From JAUIKM01 sp964445695 (GTDB lineage Bacteria; Bacteroidota; Ignavibacteria; Kapaibacteriales; UBA7675), in NCBI GenBank assembly GCA_964445695.1, contig CAYULF010000019.1:1-64000 (forward strand): a stretch of 64,000 nt of DNA, given 5' to 3'. The notes beneath the pieces are model-generated. The model saw only the letters and a program-made list of their open reading frames with translations. It was not told the origin of the DNA and made no database searches. Shown one piece after another: positions 36,089-44,710 of this stretch (within the stretch, counting starts at the first letter, position 1; each line of letters begins with the position of its first letter). The translations under genes were made by a program, and so were the position numbers.

Positions 36089-36961
36089 ATGCGGCACATA
36101 GCCTTGCCGGCCTTTGCAAAACTGAATCTGGGTCTCGAAGTTCTGCGGCGGCGCGAGGACGGCTACCACGAGATCAACACGGTGTTTGCGCGCGTGCGCC
36201 TGGCCGACATGTTGCTCCTGTGCCGCAATGACGACGACGACGACGGAACCATTTCCCTTACCTGTTCCACCGACCTCAACATTCCCGCAAACGAGAACCT
36301 GGCCTATCAGGCGGCGGAACGTCTGCAGATGGCGCTGGGCGTCAACTCCGGTGCGCACATCGAGCTGCGGAAACACATTCCGAGCGGCGCCGGACTGGGC
36401 GGCGGCAGCAGTGACGCGGCAGCCGTCCTGCGCCAACTGCCGAATCTTTGGGATGTGGAAGCGCCGGAATGCACCCTGCACAAGGTGGCGGCGGGTCTCG
36501 GCAGCGACGTTCCCTTTTTTCTGGAAGACCAGGCAGCCGTCGGCAGCGGACGCGGCGAGCAGCTGGAGCGCTTTGAATTCCAGATTCCCTGGTGGACCTT
36601 GATTGTACATCCCGGCATTCACATTTCAACGCCCTGGGCTTACCGGGCGCTCGGCCTTGCCGAAGGTGCGACCGGGCGCAACGCCACTGATTTCCGCTCC
36701 GCCCTGCTGCAAGCGCGTAGTAATCCGCAGATCCTGCGCGACCGACTGCACAACGACTTTGAGTCGGTCGTGTTCGACAAATATCCACACGTGCGCGCGT
36801 TGCGCGATCAGCTCTATTCAGGCGGAGCACACTATGCGGCCATGAGCGGCAGCGGTTCCGCCGTCTTTGGTTTTTACAGTGACGCTGAGACGGCACATGC
36901 CGCCGCGGCGGCGCTGAACGAACCCTTTACCGAGCTCTGTGCTCCTTTTGAGGATCACTGA
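36089..36961 (+). CDS. ispE: 4-diphosphocytidyl-2-C-methyl-D-erythritol kinase
   Basis: GHMP kinase of the MEP isoprenoid pathway, phosphorylating the 2-hydroxyl of CDP-methylerythritol. The 290-residue protein begins PAFAKLNLGLEVLRRREDGYHEINTVF, has the ATP loop IPSGAGLGGGSSDAAAVLR and GSDVPFFLEDQAAVGSGRGE, and the C-terminal GGAHYAAMSGSGSAVFGFY. An insert of acidic residues (NDDDDDG) around residues 50-55 is lineage-specific. The ATG at 36089 gives the family start. The gene is divergent from the kinase-like membrane gene. Confidence 0.95.
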   Translation: MRHIALPAFAKLNLGLEVLRRREDGYHEINTVFARVRLADMLLLCRNDDDDDGTISLTCSTDLNIPANENLAYQAAERLQMALGVNSGAHIELRKHIPSGAGLGGGSSDAAAVLRQLPNLWDVEAPECTLHKVAAGLGSDVPFFLEDQAAVGSGRGEQLERFEFQIPWWTLIVHPGIHISTPWAYRALGLAEGATGRNATDFRSALLQARSNPQILRDRLHNDFESVVFDKYPHVRALRDQLYSGGAHYAAMSGSGSAVFGFYSDAETAHAAAAALNEPFTELCAPFEDH

Positions 36962-37036
36962 CCAGGCGGGCTGCCGACAGCAAAACCCCGCGCACAAAGG
37001 GCGGAAGCGCATCACCTGAAAACGGCGATTTTTGCG

Positions 37037-37044
37037 TATTTTTG
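37037..37044 (+). promoter_or_regulatory. Candidate -7 box of glgA
   Basis: TATTTTTG fits TAnnTTTG and lies 39 bases before the glgA start. No TTTG is at the -33 position. Confidence 0.35.
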
Positions 37045-37083
37045 CACTGTGATCAGAGTCTCAATCCAACATTCCATCCGTGT

Positions 37084-38553
37084 ATGAATATCGTCCTCGC
37101 CTCCGCCGAAGTATTTCCCTTTGCCAAAGCCGGAGGGCTGGCGGACGTTTCCGGCTACCTCCCGAAAGAGTGGGAAGCACTTGGCCACCGCTCGCTGATT
37201 GTCATGCCCAAGTACGGCGACATCGACGTCGAGAAATTCAAGCTCAAGCCGATGAACCTCACGATTGCGGTGCCGATGGGTTCGTGGACCGAGTTCGGTC
37301 AGGTCTGGAGCGCCACGTTGCCCGACTCGACGGTGCCCGTGTACTTTATCGAGTCGGCCGACTATTTTGATCGCAAGGGCATCTACGGCAATCCCGATGG
37401 TTTTACGGACAACAATCGCCGCTTTGTTTTTCTCTCGCGCGCCGTTTTTGAACTGGCGGCGGCGCTCAACTTCAAGCCGGACGTGATTCTGGCCAACGAT
37501 TACCACACGGCATTCACAATGCCCTTTCTCAAGATTCACTATCGCGATCACCAGCTTTTTCGCGACACGGTCGGCGTGCAGAGCATTCACAACATGGCTT
37601 TTCACGGCGTGTTTGAACCACAGGAAACGCTCTACCTGGCGCAGATCGGCATGGACCAGTTTTACTCCATGAGCTGGTTCGAGTTCCACGGCGCGTTAAA
37701 CACGCTCAAAGCAGGCATCATGTTCGCCGACAAGATTACAACGGTCAGCCCGACCTACGCACTTGAAATTCGCTATTCGGACCAGGGCCACGGCCTGCAG
37801 AACGTCCTGCTGGAACGCGCAGGCGACCTTATCGGCATTTTGAACGGTGTGGACTACAATGTCTGGGACCCGGAGACGGACAAGAGCATTTATGTTAACT
37901 ACACAACCGATTCGGTCGAGAAAAAGTGGGAGAATAAATACGAGTTTCTGCGTCGCTCCAACGTTCACGAAAGTGAAGTCTACGCGGACATGCCGCTGAT
38001 CGGCATGGTTTCGCGTTTAACAGATCAAAAGGGATTTGACGTTGTCCGCGACGCAATTGAATATTTACTTCACATTTACCCGATCCGGTTCACGCTGTTG
38101 GGCAGCGGCGGCCGCGAATACGAGAGTTACTTCCGCGATTTAAACTTGCGCATGCACCCGCGCACGCTTATCCAGATCGGCTACGACGAGCAGCTCTCAC
38201 ACCGCATCGAGGCGGCTTCGGACATTTTCCTGATGCCTTCGCGTTTTGAGCCCTGCGGACTTAACCAGATGTACAGCCTGAAGTACGGCACGATTCCAAT
38301 TGTCCGTCGCACCGGCGGCCTGGCGGACACAGTTCATGAATTCGACGCCGAGAGCGGCACGGGCAACGGCTTCCTGTTTGACGACCTGAGCGTGCAATCG
38401 CTCGTCGACGTCATCGGCCGCGCACTTAACGTTTATTACAACAAAGCGGCCTGGAAAATGGCCATGCGCAATGCGATGACGGCGGACAATTCTGCGCGCA
38501 AATCAGCCAAGGCTTATCTGGAAGTGTTTGAGTGGGCCAGGCGCGGGCGTTAA
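37084..38553 (+). CDS. glgA: Glycogen synthase (GT5)
   Basis: Transfers glucose from ADP- or UDP-glucose to growing alpha-1,4-glucan. The 489-residue protein starts MNIVLASAEVFPFAKAGGLADVSGYLPKEW, including the K-x-G-G-L donor motif; FKPDVILANDYHTAF and VQSIHNMAFHG are in the N-terminal domain; PLIGMVSRLTDQKGFDVVRDAI, SDIFLMPSRFEPCGLNQMYSLKYGTIPIVRRTGGLADTV form the donor domain with the conserved E-x-C-G-L. The start at 37084 matches the family. With the GH57 protein 5 kb away it indicates internal glycogen metabolism. Confidence 0.95.
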   Translation: MNIVLASAEVFPFAKAGGLADVSGYLPKEWEALGHRSLIVMPKYGDIDVEKFKLKPMNLTIAVPMGSWTEFGQVWSATLPDSTVPVYFIESADYFDRKGIYGNPDGFTDNNRRFVFLSRAVFELAAALNFKPDVILANDYHTAFTMPFLKIHYRDHQLFRDTVGVQSIHNMAFHGVFEPQETLYLAQIGMDQFYSMSWFEFHGALNTLKAGIMFADKITTVSPTYALEIRYSDQGHGLQNVLLERAGDLIGILNGVDYNVWDPETDKSIYVNYTTDSVEKKWENKYEFLRRSNVHESEVYADMPLIGMVSRLTDQKGFDVVRDAIEYLLHIYPIRFTLLGSGGREYESYFRDLNLRMHPRTLIQIGYDEQLSHRIEAASDIFLMPSRFEPCGLNQMYSLKYGTIPIVRRTGGLADTVHEFDAESGTGNGFLFDDLSVQSLVDVIGRALNVYYNKAAWKMAMRNAMTADNSARKSAKAYLEVFEWARRGR

Positions 38554-39162
38554 ACACATTCCGCCGCCCGCTCCACCCGTATGTTAAACATTGACGGCTG
38601 AACTTTCCTCGACGGACTTCCCGCACATGCCCCCATACTGACCGGCAATTCTCCGGTGCAGCGGCTTCCGGCCTGCGGTTGCGGGATTTCAAACTGATTT
38701 TCTTACGCCTGATCACTTCGCCTCCGCTTGCAGCGGGCGGCTTGTTTCTTTCTTTTTTGTTTGCCTCCGGGATTTTAGTTCTCGGCAAAACATTTGGTTG
38801 AATCTTTTAAGGTCCGGTATTCGAACCCGTGGTCGTTGGGACGGCTGTGCACTTTGGCTGCAGCCTCCGCCGCTTGACAGTTCGCATCACATGCTTCGTT
38901 TCAACCCAACATGCGGCACAATGCTCAGGAACACAAGCAGAAAAGTGTGAACGGTTCAGATTCGATGACAAGCGGGCGATGTTTCGAGCTTAAGTGAACA
39001 AACAGGTTACATGGCTGAAACCGCACCTGTTGGGTTTCGTTCGCAGAGGTCTGCGGCGCGACAGCAAGACACAATCAAACATGTCGCTGTTCATATCGTT
39101 TGGAAGATTTCGGGAAGTCTGTAGATCAGGCCCAAGCTCTATTACCTTCGAGGCTTTAAGGC
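38554..39162. other. Intergenic region before the accessory patch
   Basis: About 600 bases. It begins with a 3'-flanking element (38708-38768) behind glgA and becomes more AT rich. A stretch at 39037-39065 shares short words with 40228-40260 (TTCGTTCGCAG, GCAAG) and might be another remnant of the Rhs-like sequence. A GGTTCGAA-like word near 38820 (minus strand) does not form a tRNA. Confidence 0.4.
38708..38768 (+). repeat. 3'-flanking element, copy behind glgA
   Basis: GCCTGATCACTTCGCCTCC, a small GC hairpin, GGGCGGCTTG, a T/C run and TTTTGTTTGCC. It aligns over its length with the copy at 49460-49525. Confidence 0.5.
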
Positions 39163-39762
39163 ATGCTCAAGTTTCCATTGTATTTGTTGGTAGTTGTCAG
39201 TGTGCTGGCCGGTGCAACCAACAGCACATGTCTTGCAGACGGGCAGGAAGAGGATCACAATTATCTGTACTCCCGACGGGATTTCATCCAGTTAGCTCAG
39301 GAATCTCCAACATATTTACGCGACGCGCTCTGTCGCCTCCCCCAAACATCTAAGATATGCGGGGACTTTCATGATCGCTTCTATGCGACACCAGGAGAGA
39401 CCGGAATACTGATCAACCTTGAACTCTGGAACGACGTGTTCGACGTGCTCTACGTAAACGACCAGGAATTCGGCGAGCTGTACAAGAGCATCAACAACTG
39501 GATTGTGCTTCACGCGCTCTGCAATTCTCTTTTCTCCGCAGATTGCGGTTCGATTGAATTCATGATGGATATTTTGTACGATACGGAAAAAGGCAAGGCA
39601 TTGATCGACGGCTGTTTGGTAGATGCTCAACAAGGGCCAGAGAGCTTGAGTTCAACTCAGATGGATTACGTCTACTTTGAATACCTGAACTGGGCCTCGA
39701 CGCAGCCCATGCAGCGAAGATTGAAAATTGTCAAGGCAATCTTGGCACTGTGCCAGTATTAA
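39163..39762 (+). CDS. Secreted cysteine-rich protein of unknown function
   Basis: A 199-residue protein with a signal peptide MLKFPLYLLVVVSVLAGATNS. The mature part is helical and contains seven cysteines (for example ALCRLPQTSKICGDF, HALCNSLFSADCGS, DGCLVDAQ, LALCQY), suggesting periplasmic or surface location with disulfides. I do not recognise a family. It begins an AT-richer patch in which short remnant-like coding pieces and a second secreted protein follow on the same strand. In polymorphic-toxin loci a gene in this position would be an immunity protein; that role is only inferred from context. Confidence 0.65.
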   Translation: MLKFPLYLLVVVSVLAGATNSTCLADGQEEDHNYLYSRRDFIQLAQESPTYLRDALCRLPQTSKICGDFHDRFYATPGETGILINLELWNDVFDVLYVNDQEFGELYKSINNWIVLHALCNSLFSADCGSIEFMMDILYDTEKGKALIDGCLVDAQQGPESLSSTQMDYVYFEYLNWASTQPMQRRLKIVKAILALCQY

Positions 39763-39830
39763 AATATGCAGATGGAACAAGAGCAGAGAATCAGACATAG
39801 AATTCGCCATCTGAGGAGATTGTTAATGTC

Positions 39831-39968
39831 ATGAACACACAAGTTGATTCAGCCCAGGGGGCTGAAATGCCGTATGGTGATCAGGCAATGGAAAAAGAGG
39901 CAAAAATAGTGTTCAGAGTGGTTCGCAAAGAGCTAAAAACAGTAAATCCCGATGGGGAGGAAAAGTAG
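39831..39968 (+). CDS. 45-codon small open reading frame with an Rhs-like junction motif
   Basis: A short frame from ATG 39831 to TAG 39968, with GAGGAGA upstream of it. The product starts MNTQVDSAQGAEMPYGDQ and ends VVRKELKTVNPDGEEK. AEMPYG resembles the E-Y-x-P-[FY]-G motif at the end of Rhs-repeat cores, and RKELK-x-x-NP recurs in the next locus (40274-40342). It could be a true small protein, a remnant of a displaced Rhs C-terminus, or the stub of an orphan toxin cassette. Confidence 0.4.
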   Translation: MNTQVDSAQGAEMPYGDQAMEKEAKIVFRVVRKELKTVNPDGEEK

Positions 39969-40028
39969 ATCGTCTACCTGGCAAGCTTTGACAGTTCTTT
40001 AGCACAATCTACTTCTCAGAGTTAAATC

Positions 40029-40342
40029 ATGACTATGATGTTTCTCATCTGCTTCCTCGTTTTACTGCTTCTATTCAACATACCGTCGAGTGCAGACGAG
40101 TATGAAAAGCTTGCTCCAAGTACATCGGCGGACCGACTGCCGGAGAACGAAATGTTTAACACGGGGACAATCATATTAACGAATCAGTGTTACCATCAGG
40201 ATTACCGTCTGCTACGACGGAATCATTCGTTCGCAGTTCGAATACGCGCCCTTCGGCAAGTCGAAAAGCCCCTCGCAAAGAGCTGAAGAAACTGAATCCA
40301 AAAATTGAAGAACATTTGCATAAAGTCAACACCGAGGAATAG
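40029..40342 (+). pseudogene. Short secreted-protein start joined to a frameshifted Rhs-like remnant
   Basis: An ATG at 40029 opens a signal peptide (MTMMFLICFLVLLLLFNIPSSADEYE) that runs to a stop at 40286. In another frame the bases 40213-40260 read YDGIIRSQFEYAPFGK, which fits the Rhs core end motif E-Y-x-P-F-G; in the third frame 40274-40342 read RKELKKLNPKIEEHLHKVNTEE and a stop, four bases before the next ATG. The tail matches the small ORF at 39831. Joining the last two pieces needs a one-base change near 40260-40274. I read this as a decayed gene; sequencing error is an alternative. Confidence 0.4.
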
Positions 40343-40345
40343 AAC

Positions 40346-41185
40346 ATGAAAATTTTACTACTGACTATCCTGTTGATTTCTAGCGTGTTTCCGGCTGTTG
40401 CACCTGGTCAAAACGAATCATTGCAGGCCATACTGAACTCTTCAGATGACATTCAAATCGGCTGGCCTGATACCTTGTCGCGAGAACGAATGGTCGAAAT
40501 GGCAAAGAGTGTTATTGATGTGGAATTCAGATACGAAGACTTTCGCATTTTACAGAAAGATGTTCTGAAAGGTGGGAAATTCGAACAACATTCCCCCGGA
40601 ATCTCTCAGTTGATACAATTTAGATATGATCTGATAGGTGAAAACAACTACCCCATATACAACCCCGTTCGATACACCATTGATTCCACGTTAAATTCCG
40701 GCGACTCACTGCTGGTGGTTTCCGGTGTAACATACCGGCAAAATATCAATGCTTCAATACCCGCAAGGACAAAACGCCTGGCAATCGACGACCAGGGCAG
40801 ATATTATTTTCTATGCGGATTTGGGGCGGACAATCTCACCGACCTGGTTGAGAACGTGATGAACCGAGGCACAACAAAAACATCACTGGATTTGATTGCG
40901 GCAATCTACATCAAACACATTCATTTTGCCAGGCCGATTACAGCAGAGTATCTGCAAAACAACCAGCATCTGGTTGATAAATTCGGCGAGCTACCGATTG
41001 AATCACATCAACACATGGATTCGCTGAGTCTCAGCATGTACGGAGACAAACTGCTCGTCACAAAGTGGAAAGAGCCTGTACAGTCCACGGTCGTGCACTA
41101 TCAGTTCAACTACTCAAGACAGTCCGGCTTCTCCTATACAATGGACACGCTGGGAGTCATTCGATACCCTAACAGTGATGATTAA
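40346..41185 (+). CDS. Secreted protein of unknown function
   Basis: A 279-residue protein with a clear signal peptide MKILLLTILLISSVFPAVAPGQ. The mature protein is a mix of beta strands and helices (ARTKRLAIDDQGRYYFLCGFGAD, STVVHYQFNYSRQSGFSYTMDTLGVIRYP) with only one cysteine; no family recognised. The ATG has GAGGAA six bases upstream, and this ribosome binding site overlaps the end of the preceding remnant, so the two are translationally linked. Codon use is more AT rich than in the core genes. Candidate immunity or surface protein by context only. Confidence 0.7.
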   Translation: MKILLLTILLISSVFPAVAPGQNESLQAILNSSDDIQIGWPDTLSRERMVEMAKSVIDVEFRYEDFRILQKDVLKGGKFEQHSPGISQLIQFRYDLIGENNYPIYNPVRYTIDSTLNSGDSLLVVSGVTYRQNINASIPARTKRLAIDDQGRYYFLCGFGADNLTDLVENVMNRGTTKTSLDLIAAIYIKHIHFARPITAEYLQNNQHLVDKFGELPIESHQHMDSLSLSMYGDKLLVTKWKEPVQSTVVHYQFNYSRQSGFSYTMDTLGVIRYPNSDD

Positions 41186-41244
41186 CAGATGCCGGCGATT
41201 TAATTTCCCCTTTGTTTGCCTCTGTGTCTGCAATGCCATATCGG

Positions 41245-41285
41245 ACCGGCATTGAATCCGACACGCTCCGTCGATCAATGCCGGT
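41245..41285. terminator. 11-bp inverted repeat between convergent genes
   Basis: ACCGGCATTGA (41245-41255) and TCAATGCCGGT (41275-41285) are exact inverted copies with a 19-base loop. No T tract follows, so termination is not assured. A T-rich TTTGTTTGCC precedes it at 41211. Confidence 0.45.
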
Positions 41286-41347
41286 TCGGCAACGGATAGC
41301 ACACATAGCGGATACGACCAGAAACTCAGAACCAGGTGAATCTTTTA

Positions 41348-41938
41348 CTAAGCCCCCGGCCGGCGTGACCACGGCTCCACCGTGCCGACAACATGACGCG
41401 GCTCCGTCATTTCAAATGCGTGCAACACACCCTCACAAATCTCCTCGTGCGTCAACCAGCGCGTCGTGTTGCCTTCCGCCTTGAAACCCAGAATCAACTG
41501 TCGGTAATCAGGCAGTCCGCGAATAACTTCACCTGTCATCATACGATTCGCGATTCCATCCGGCTGCAGCGAAGCGCTGCCCAGCACATGGACTACATTT
41601 GCGTCCGGATGCTGCTCGGCGAGGTGTTTAAGCAGTTTTACACTGAACTCTTCAGCGTATGAGTGAACCCAGAGGACGACCTTGCGACAGTCGAGCTTGC
41701 GATGTCTTAACATGTCCGCAACTCTGTCGGCTGCTCCCGGTGTACCGTAATCCAAAGGCCAGGCTAAAATGTCGCCGCCGTCATTCTTCGCCTCTCGGTA
41801 CAGTGCGTGCAGTTTGCGAATTTGGCGTGCTACAACGATCGTCCGTAATTCCGCGCTAAGCCTGAGCGAGACTCTTTTTAACATTCCGGTGCCGCCGATG
41901 ACCAGTGCGGCAGGTTCCGCAGACGCTTTGTCGCGCAT
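41348..41938 (-). CDS. Rossmann-fold NAD(P)-binding protein, atypical SDR-like
   Basis: A 196-residue protein beginning MRDKASAEPAALVIGGTGMLKRVSLRLSAE, with GGTGML as a nucleotide-binding glycine loop. Further strands, ILAWPLDYGTP, CRKVVLWVHSYAEEF and ANVVHVLGSASLQPDG, fit a Rossmann fold, but the Ser-Tyr-Lys triad of classical SDRs is not apparent, so it may be non-catalytic or have another active site. GGGAGT precedes the ATG at 41938. Only four bases separate it from the RluA-type gene, so it is cotranscribed with it. Confidence 0.65.
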   Translation of the reverse strand: MRDKASAEPAALVIGGTGMLKRVSLRLSAELRTIVVARQIRKLHALYREAKNDGGDILAWPLDYGTPGAADRVADMLRHRKLDCRKVVLWVHSYAEEFSVKLLKHLAEQHPDANVVHVLGSASLQPDGIANRMMTGEVIRGLPDYRQLILGFKAEGNTTRWLTHEEICEGVLHAFEMTEPRHVVGTVEPWSRRPGA

Positions 41939-41942
41939 GGAA

Positions 41943-42734
41943 TTACTCCCAATCTTCGCTGCCGAACTCCTGCTCCCAGTTGAATTTCTCGAAGTGCGGC
42001 GCATACTTGTTTAACACCTGCAATGCCGCACTGAAATCTTTGGGGTATTCGGCTGTAAACTCCATTTTTTCCTGCGTCGCGGGATGGTTAAATCGCACGG
42101 TGCGGGAATGCAACGTCACACGGCCGATAATCGGTCGTTCCTCGGTGTGTTTGGCCAGGTTATAGCGGCGTTTAATACTGGACAGCATGAACCCCTCACT
42201 CTCACCGTAGTCCGGGTCGACCAACAAAGCGTGGCCGATTGCCGCCAGGTGCACGCGAATCTGATGTTGACGTCCCGTGCGCAGGTCGCACTCCACCAAT
42301 GTGGCCATGCGGAAACGCTGCAGCACTTTCAACAGCGTCAATGCCTCCTTGCCTCGCACCGACGGCATCATCAATCCTTTGCGCACGGGATTCGGCGCGA
42401 TCGGGATGTCGACTTTCATTTCGTCTTCGCGCATGACGCCGCCCACAAGAGCGTGATACAGCTTGTACACCGCACGCTCGGCAAACTGCCTGTTTAACTC
42501 GCGGTGTGCATCCGCCGTACGCGCAAACAACATGACGCCGCTTGTATCGCGGTCCAGTCGATGCACCGTCAACACTTCGCCGAATTCATCTTCCAGCACC
42601 TGCCTGAGATTGGGCAGAAGCGGATCAAACCTGTCGGCGATACTTAACAATCCCGCAGGCTTGGACACGACGATAATATCGTCGTCCGCATGCAGAACCG
42701 CACTCTGAACTTTAAATTCCTGTTTTCGCGACAT
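41943..42734 (-). CDS. RluA-family RNA pseudouridine synthase
   Basis: A 263-residue pseudouridine synthase without an S4 domain. The catalytic motif HRLDRDTSGVMLFAR (active-site Asp) is at about residues 57-71; DDDIIVVSKPAGLLS, TLVECDLRTGRQHQIRVHLAAIGHALLVDPDYG and LHSRTVRFNHPATQEKMEFTAEYP are the other family motifs. Which uridine in rRNA or tRNA is modified cannot be told. It lies 37 bases after the endonuclease-like lipoprotein gene in a minus-strand run. Confidence 0.92.
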   Translation of the reverse strand: MSRKQEFKVQSAVLHADDDIIVVSKPAGLLSIADRFDPLLPNLRQVLEDEFGEVLTVHRLDRDTSGVMLFARTADAHRELNRQFAERAVYKLYHALVGGVMREDEMKVDIPIAPNPVRKGLMMPSVRGKEALTLLKVLQRFRMATLVECDLRTGRQHQIRVHLAAIGHALLVDPDYGESEGFMLSSIKRRYNLAKHTEERPIIGRVTLHSRTVRFNHPATQEKMEFTAEYPKDFSAALQVLNKYAPHFEKFNWEQEFGSEDWE

Positions 42735-42771
42735 GGTTTGTTCCGTTTAACGTAAACACAAAAATTATATA

Positions 42772-43722
42772 TCAAAGGGAGTCCTGCTGATCCAGCGCAA
42801 AACGCATAAGGACAGGGCAGTGATCCGAAATACGCTCCGCTACCTCGCGTTTGTAGCGGTGATACAAACTATAGGTCCCAACACTGGCCTGGTCGACCAT
42901 TGAATAGATCGCGGGCGAAACCGCAATATGATCTATCGAGGTCCACTTTGCATTTTTGCACGAAGCCAGCTCGCCTGTTAAAAAGCGGAAAGCACTGTTG
43001 TTTTCCAGCTCGGTCAGCGTCGGAGTGGCGTCATCAATGGGATTGTCGTTAAAATCACCCAGCACGATAACATCGTCTTCAGCGCCGCCGGCCAGCACGC
43101 TTTCAAACCAGGAATTGACCATTGCCGACTGCTCGCGACGAATGTTGTAGCTGCGCAGCCGCTTCTCCTCGGTATTGTCGTAACTCGAGGTCGCCTTGAA
43201 ATGCACCGCCATCAGGCGCACGTCATATTCACCGGCGCGACAGTCCACGATCAGCCCCGGACGCAACCCGCTGGAAACGGCCAGTTCTTCAAACTCATCG
43301 ACTTTGGTCACCTGCAGCGACGACCGGTACAGAAAGGCGACGCGTTGCGCGCCGCCGCGTTCGCTGACGATGTATTTGAATTCCGGCAGCCACTTTGTCA
43401 AGCGCGCAAGTGCGTCGCCGTTCTCGATTTCCTGCAGTGCAAGAACGTCGGCGCGCGTGTCGCGAATGCACTCGGCAATGAGTTTAACTTCTTCATCAGT
43501 GCGTGGCGTGCGGTCATTCTCGCCGTCGCCCAGCCACTTGATGTTAAACGTCCCGACAGTCAGTTCGTCACCCTCAAACACCGAAGCCGGTTCCGAAGAG
43601 TGCGACTCTTTGGACTCGCGAGAACAGGACACAGTGACAAACAAAATGGGCATCATCAGAAAGAAAAGCAGAAGAAAACTCCTGGAAACCCGAGATGATA
43701 TTCGCCCGAATACAAACTGCAT
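42772..43722 (-). CDS. Endonuclease/exonuclease/phosphatase-family lipoprotein
   Basis: A 316-residue protein with a signal peptide MQFVFGRISSRVSRSFLLLFFLMMPILFVTVSC; the cysteine is the likely lipid attachment site. The EEP fold follows: TVGTFNIKWLGDGEND, LQEIENGDALARL (metal-binding Glu), LMAVHFKATSSYDN, DVIVLGDFNDNPID (Asp, Asn) and SDHCPVLMRF (the terminal Asp-His pair). Such exported enzymes may degrade DNA, RNA or phosphoesters outside the cytoplasm. AGGAAC is upstream of the ATG at 43722. Confidence 0.88.
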   Translation of the reverse strand: MQFVFGRISSRVSRSFLLLFFLMMPILFVTVSCSRESKESHSSEPASVFEGDELTVGTFNIKWLGDGENDRTPRTDEEVKLIAECIRDTRADVLALQEIENGDALARLTKWLPEFKYIVSERGGAQRVAFLYRSSLQVTKVDEFEELAVSSGLRPGLIVDCRAGEYDVRLMAVHFKATSSYDNTEEKRLRSYNIRREQSAMVNSWFESVLAGGAEDDVIVLGDFNDNPIDDATPTLTELENNSAFRFLTGELASCKNAKWTSIDHIAVSPAIYSMVDQASVGTYSLYHRYKREVAERISDHCPVLMRFALDQQDSL

Positions 43723-43771
43723 GAACGTTCCTGTTAATCCACGGGAGTCGATCCCGTCAGGTTTAAACAAA

Positions 43772-44668
43772 TCATTCCTTGCGGAAAATAGCGCGGAACA
43801 CGTGGCCCGCAATCTGGGGATTTTCGCGCAGACGGCGAACTGAATAGCCGTACCAGTCGGCTCCGAACGGCACGTAGACGCGCAACCGGTTACCGTCCAT
43901 AATTAACGCGCGGCGCAGCTCCGTTCGCACGCCGTACAACATTTGATACTCATACTGACCGGCGTACTGCGGATTATCCATAAACAACAATTGCGCATCC
44001 TGCACCAGAACATCGTCGTGCGTGGCAATGCCGACGTAGGATCCGTTGTCCAGCAGTTGACGCAGCAAATGTTTAAAGTTGTCCTGCACTTCCTCACGCG
44101 TTTGATAAGCGATCTGCGGGATTTCGCGGTAGATGCCCTTGCACAGACGCACGGACGGCTTCAGATCGGCCAGATCGTCGATATCGCGCGAGCTGCGACG
44201 CATATACGCCTGTAAAACAATCCCTACGTTCTCGAATCCTTCCTCGCGCAGACGCCGGTACATCAACAAAGTGCGGCTGGTGTAGGGCGAGTTTTCCATG
44301 TCAATGCGGACGAATCTGTTAACTTCGTGGGCATGTTTAACAATACTGTACAAATTGCGATAGCAAAATTCATCGTCAAACTCCAGGCCCAGACTGGTGA
44401 GTTTAACAGAAAGGCCGGAATCGAGCTCATTTTCAGCGATTGCGTCAAGCACGATGCGCGATGTGGCGGTCTCGCTGATAGCCTGCTCGCGGGACTTGAC
44501 GAACTCACCAAGCACATCTATGGTTGCCTTTGCGTTTTCGGAGTTAAGCTGTTGCACCGTAGCAACAGCATCGCCGATCGTTTCGCCGGCAATGTAACGC
44601 ATCGCAATAACTCGCACCAGTGACCTGGGGACCAGGGGCAGGGCCCTGGCTACAAGCTGATTAATCAT
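43772..44668 (-). CDS. Proline dehydrogenase (monofunctional)
   Basis: FAD-dependent barrel enzyme oxidising proline to pyrroline-5-carboxylate. The 298-residue protein has SVKLTSLGLEFDDEF, FVRIDMENSPYTSRTL, GIVLQAYMRRSSRDI, VRLCKGIYREIPQIAYQ, YVGIATHDD, YEYQMLYGVRTELRRAL and the C-terminal VPFGADWYGYSVRRLRENPQ, all typical of short PRODH proteins. The pyrroline-carboxylate dehydrogenase gene is not adjacent; the aldehyde dehydrogenase at 32803 is 10 kb away and not clearly that enzyme. It sits in a minus-strand run with DUF255 and EEP genes. Confidence 0.93.
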   Translation of the reverse strand: MINQLVARALPLVPRSLVRVIAMRYIAGETIGDAVATVQQLNSENAKATIDVLGEFVKSREQAISETATSRIVLDAIAENELDSGLSVKLTSLGLEFDDEFCYRNLYSIVKHAHEVNRFVRIDMENSPYTSRTLLMYRRLREEGFENVGIVLQAYMRRSSRDIDDLADLKPSVRLCKGIYREIPQIAYQTREEVQDNFKHLLRQLLDNGSYVGIATHDDVLVQDAQLLFMDNPQYAGQYEYQMLYGVRTELRRALIMDGNRLRVYVPFGADWYGYSVRRLRENPQIAGHVFRAIFRKE

Positions 44669-44710
44669 TGCAGCGCTGCTCGCTCATGTATGTTGAAAAG
44701 TCCAGCCGAA

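Noticed and set aside
36044..36622. N-terminal extension of the kinase-like membrane protein across ispE
   Set aside because: It is antisense to ispE and has no membrane or domain character; RKGIHL is normally near the start in this family.
38800..38860. GGTTCGAA-type word on the minus strand suggesting a tRNA
   Set aside because: The T arm does not close properly and no acceptor, D or anticodon arms can be drawn around it.
39037..39065. Third Rhs-like remnant upstream of the secreted protein
   Set aside because: Only short words match 40228-40260 and no frame gives the core motif; kept as a note, not a feature.
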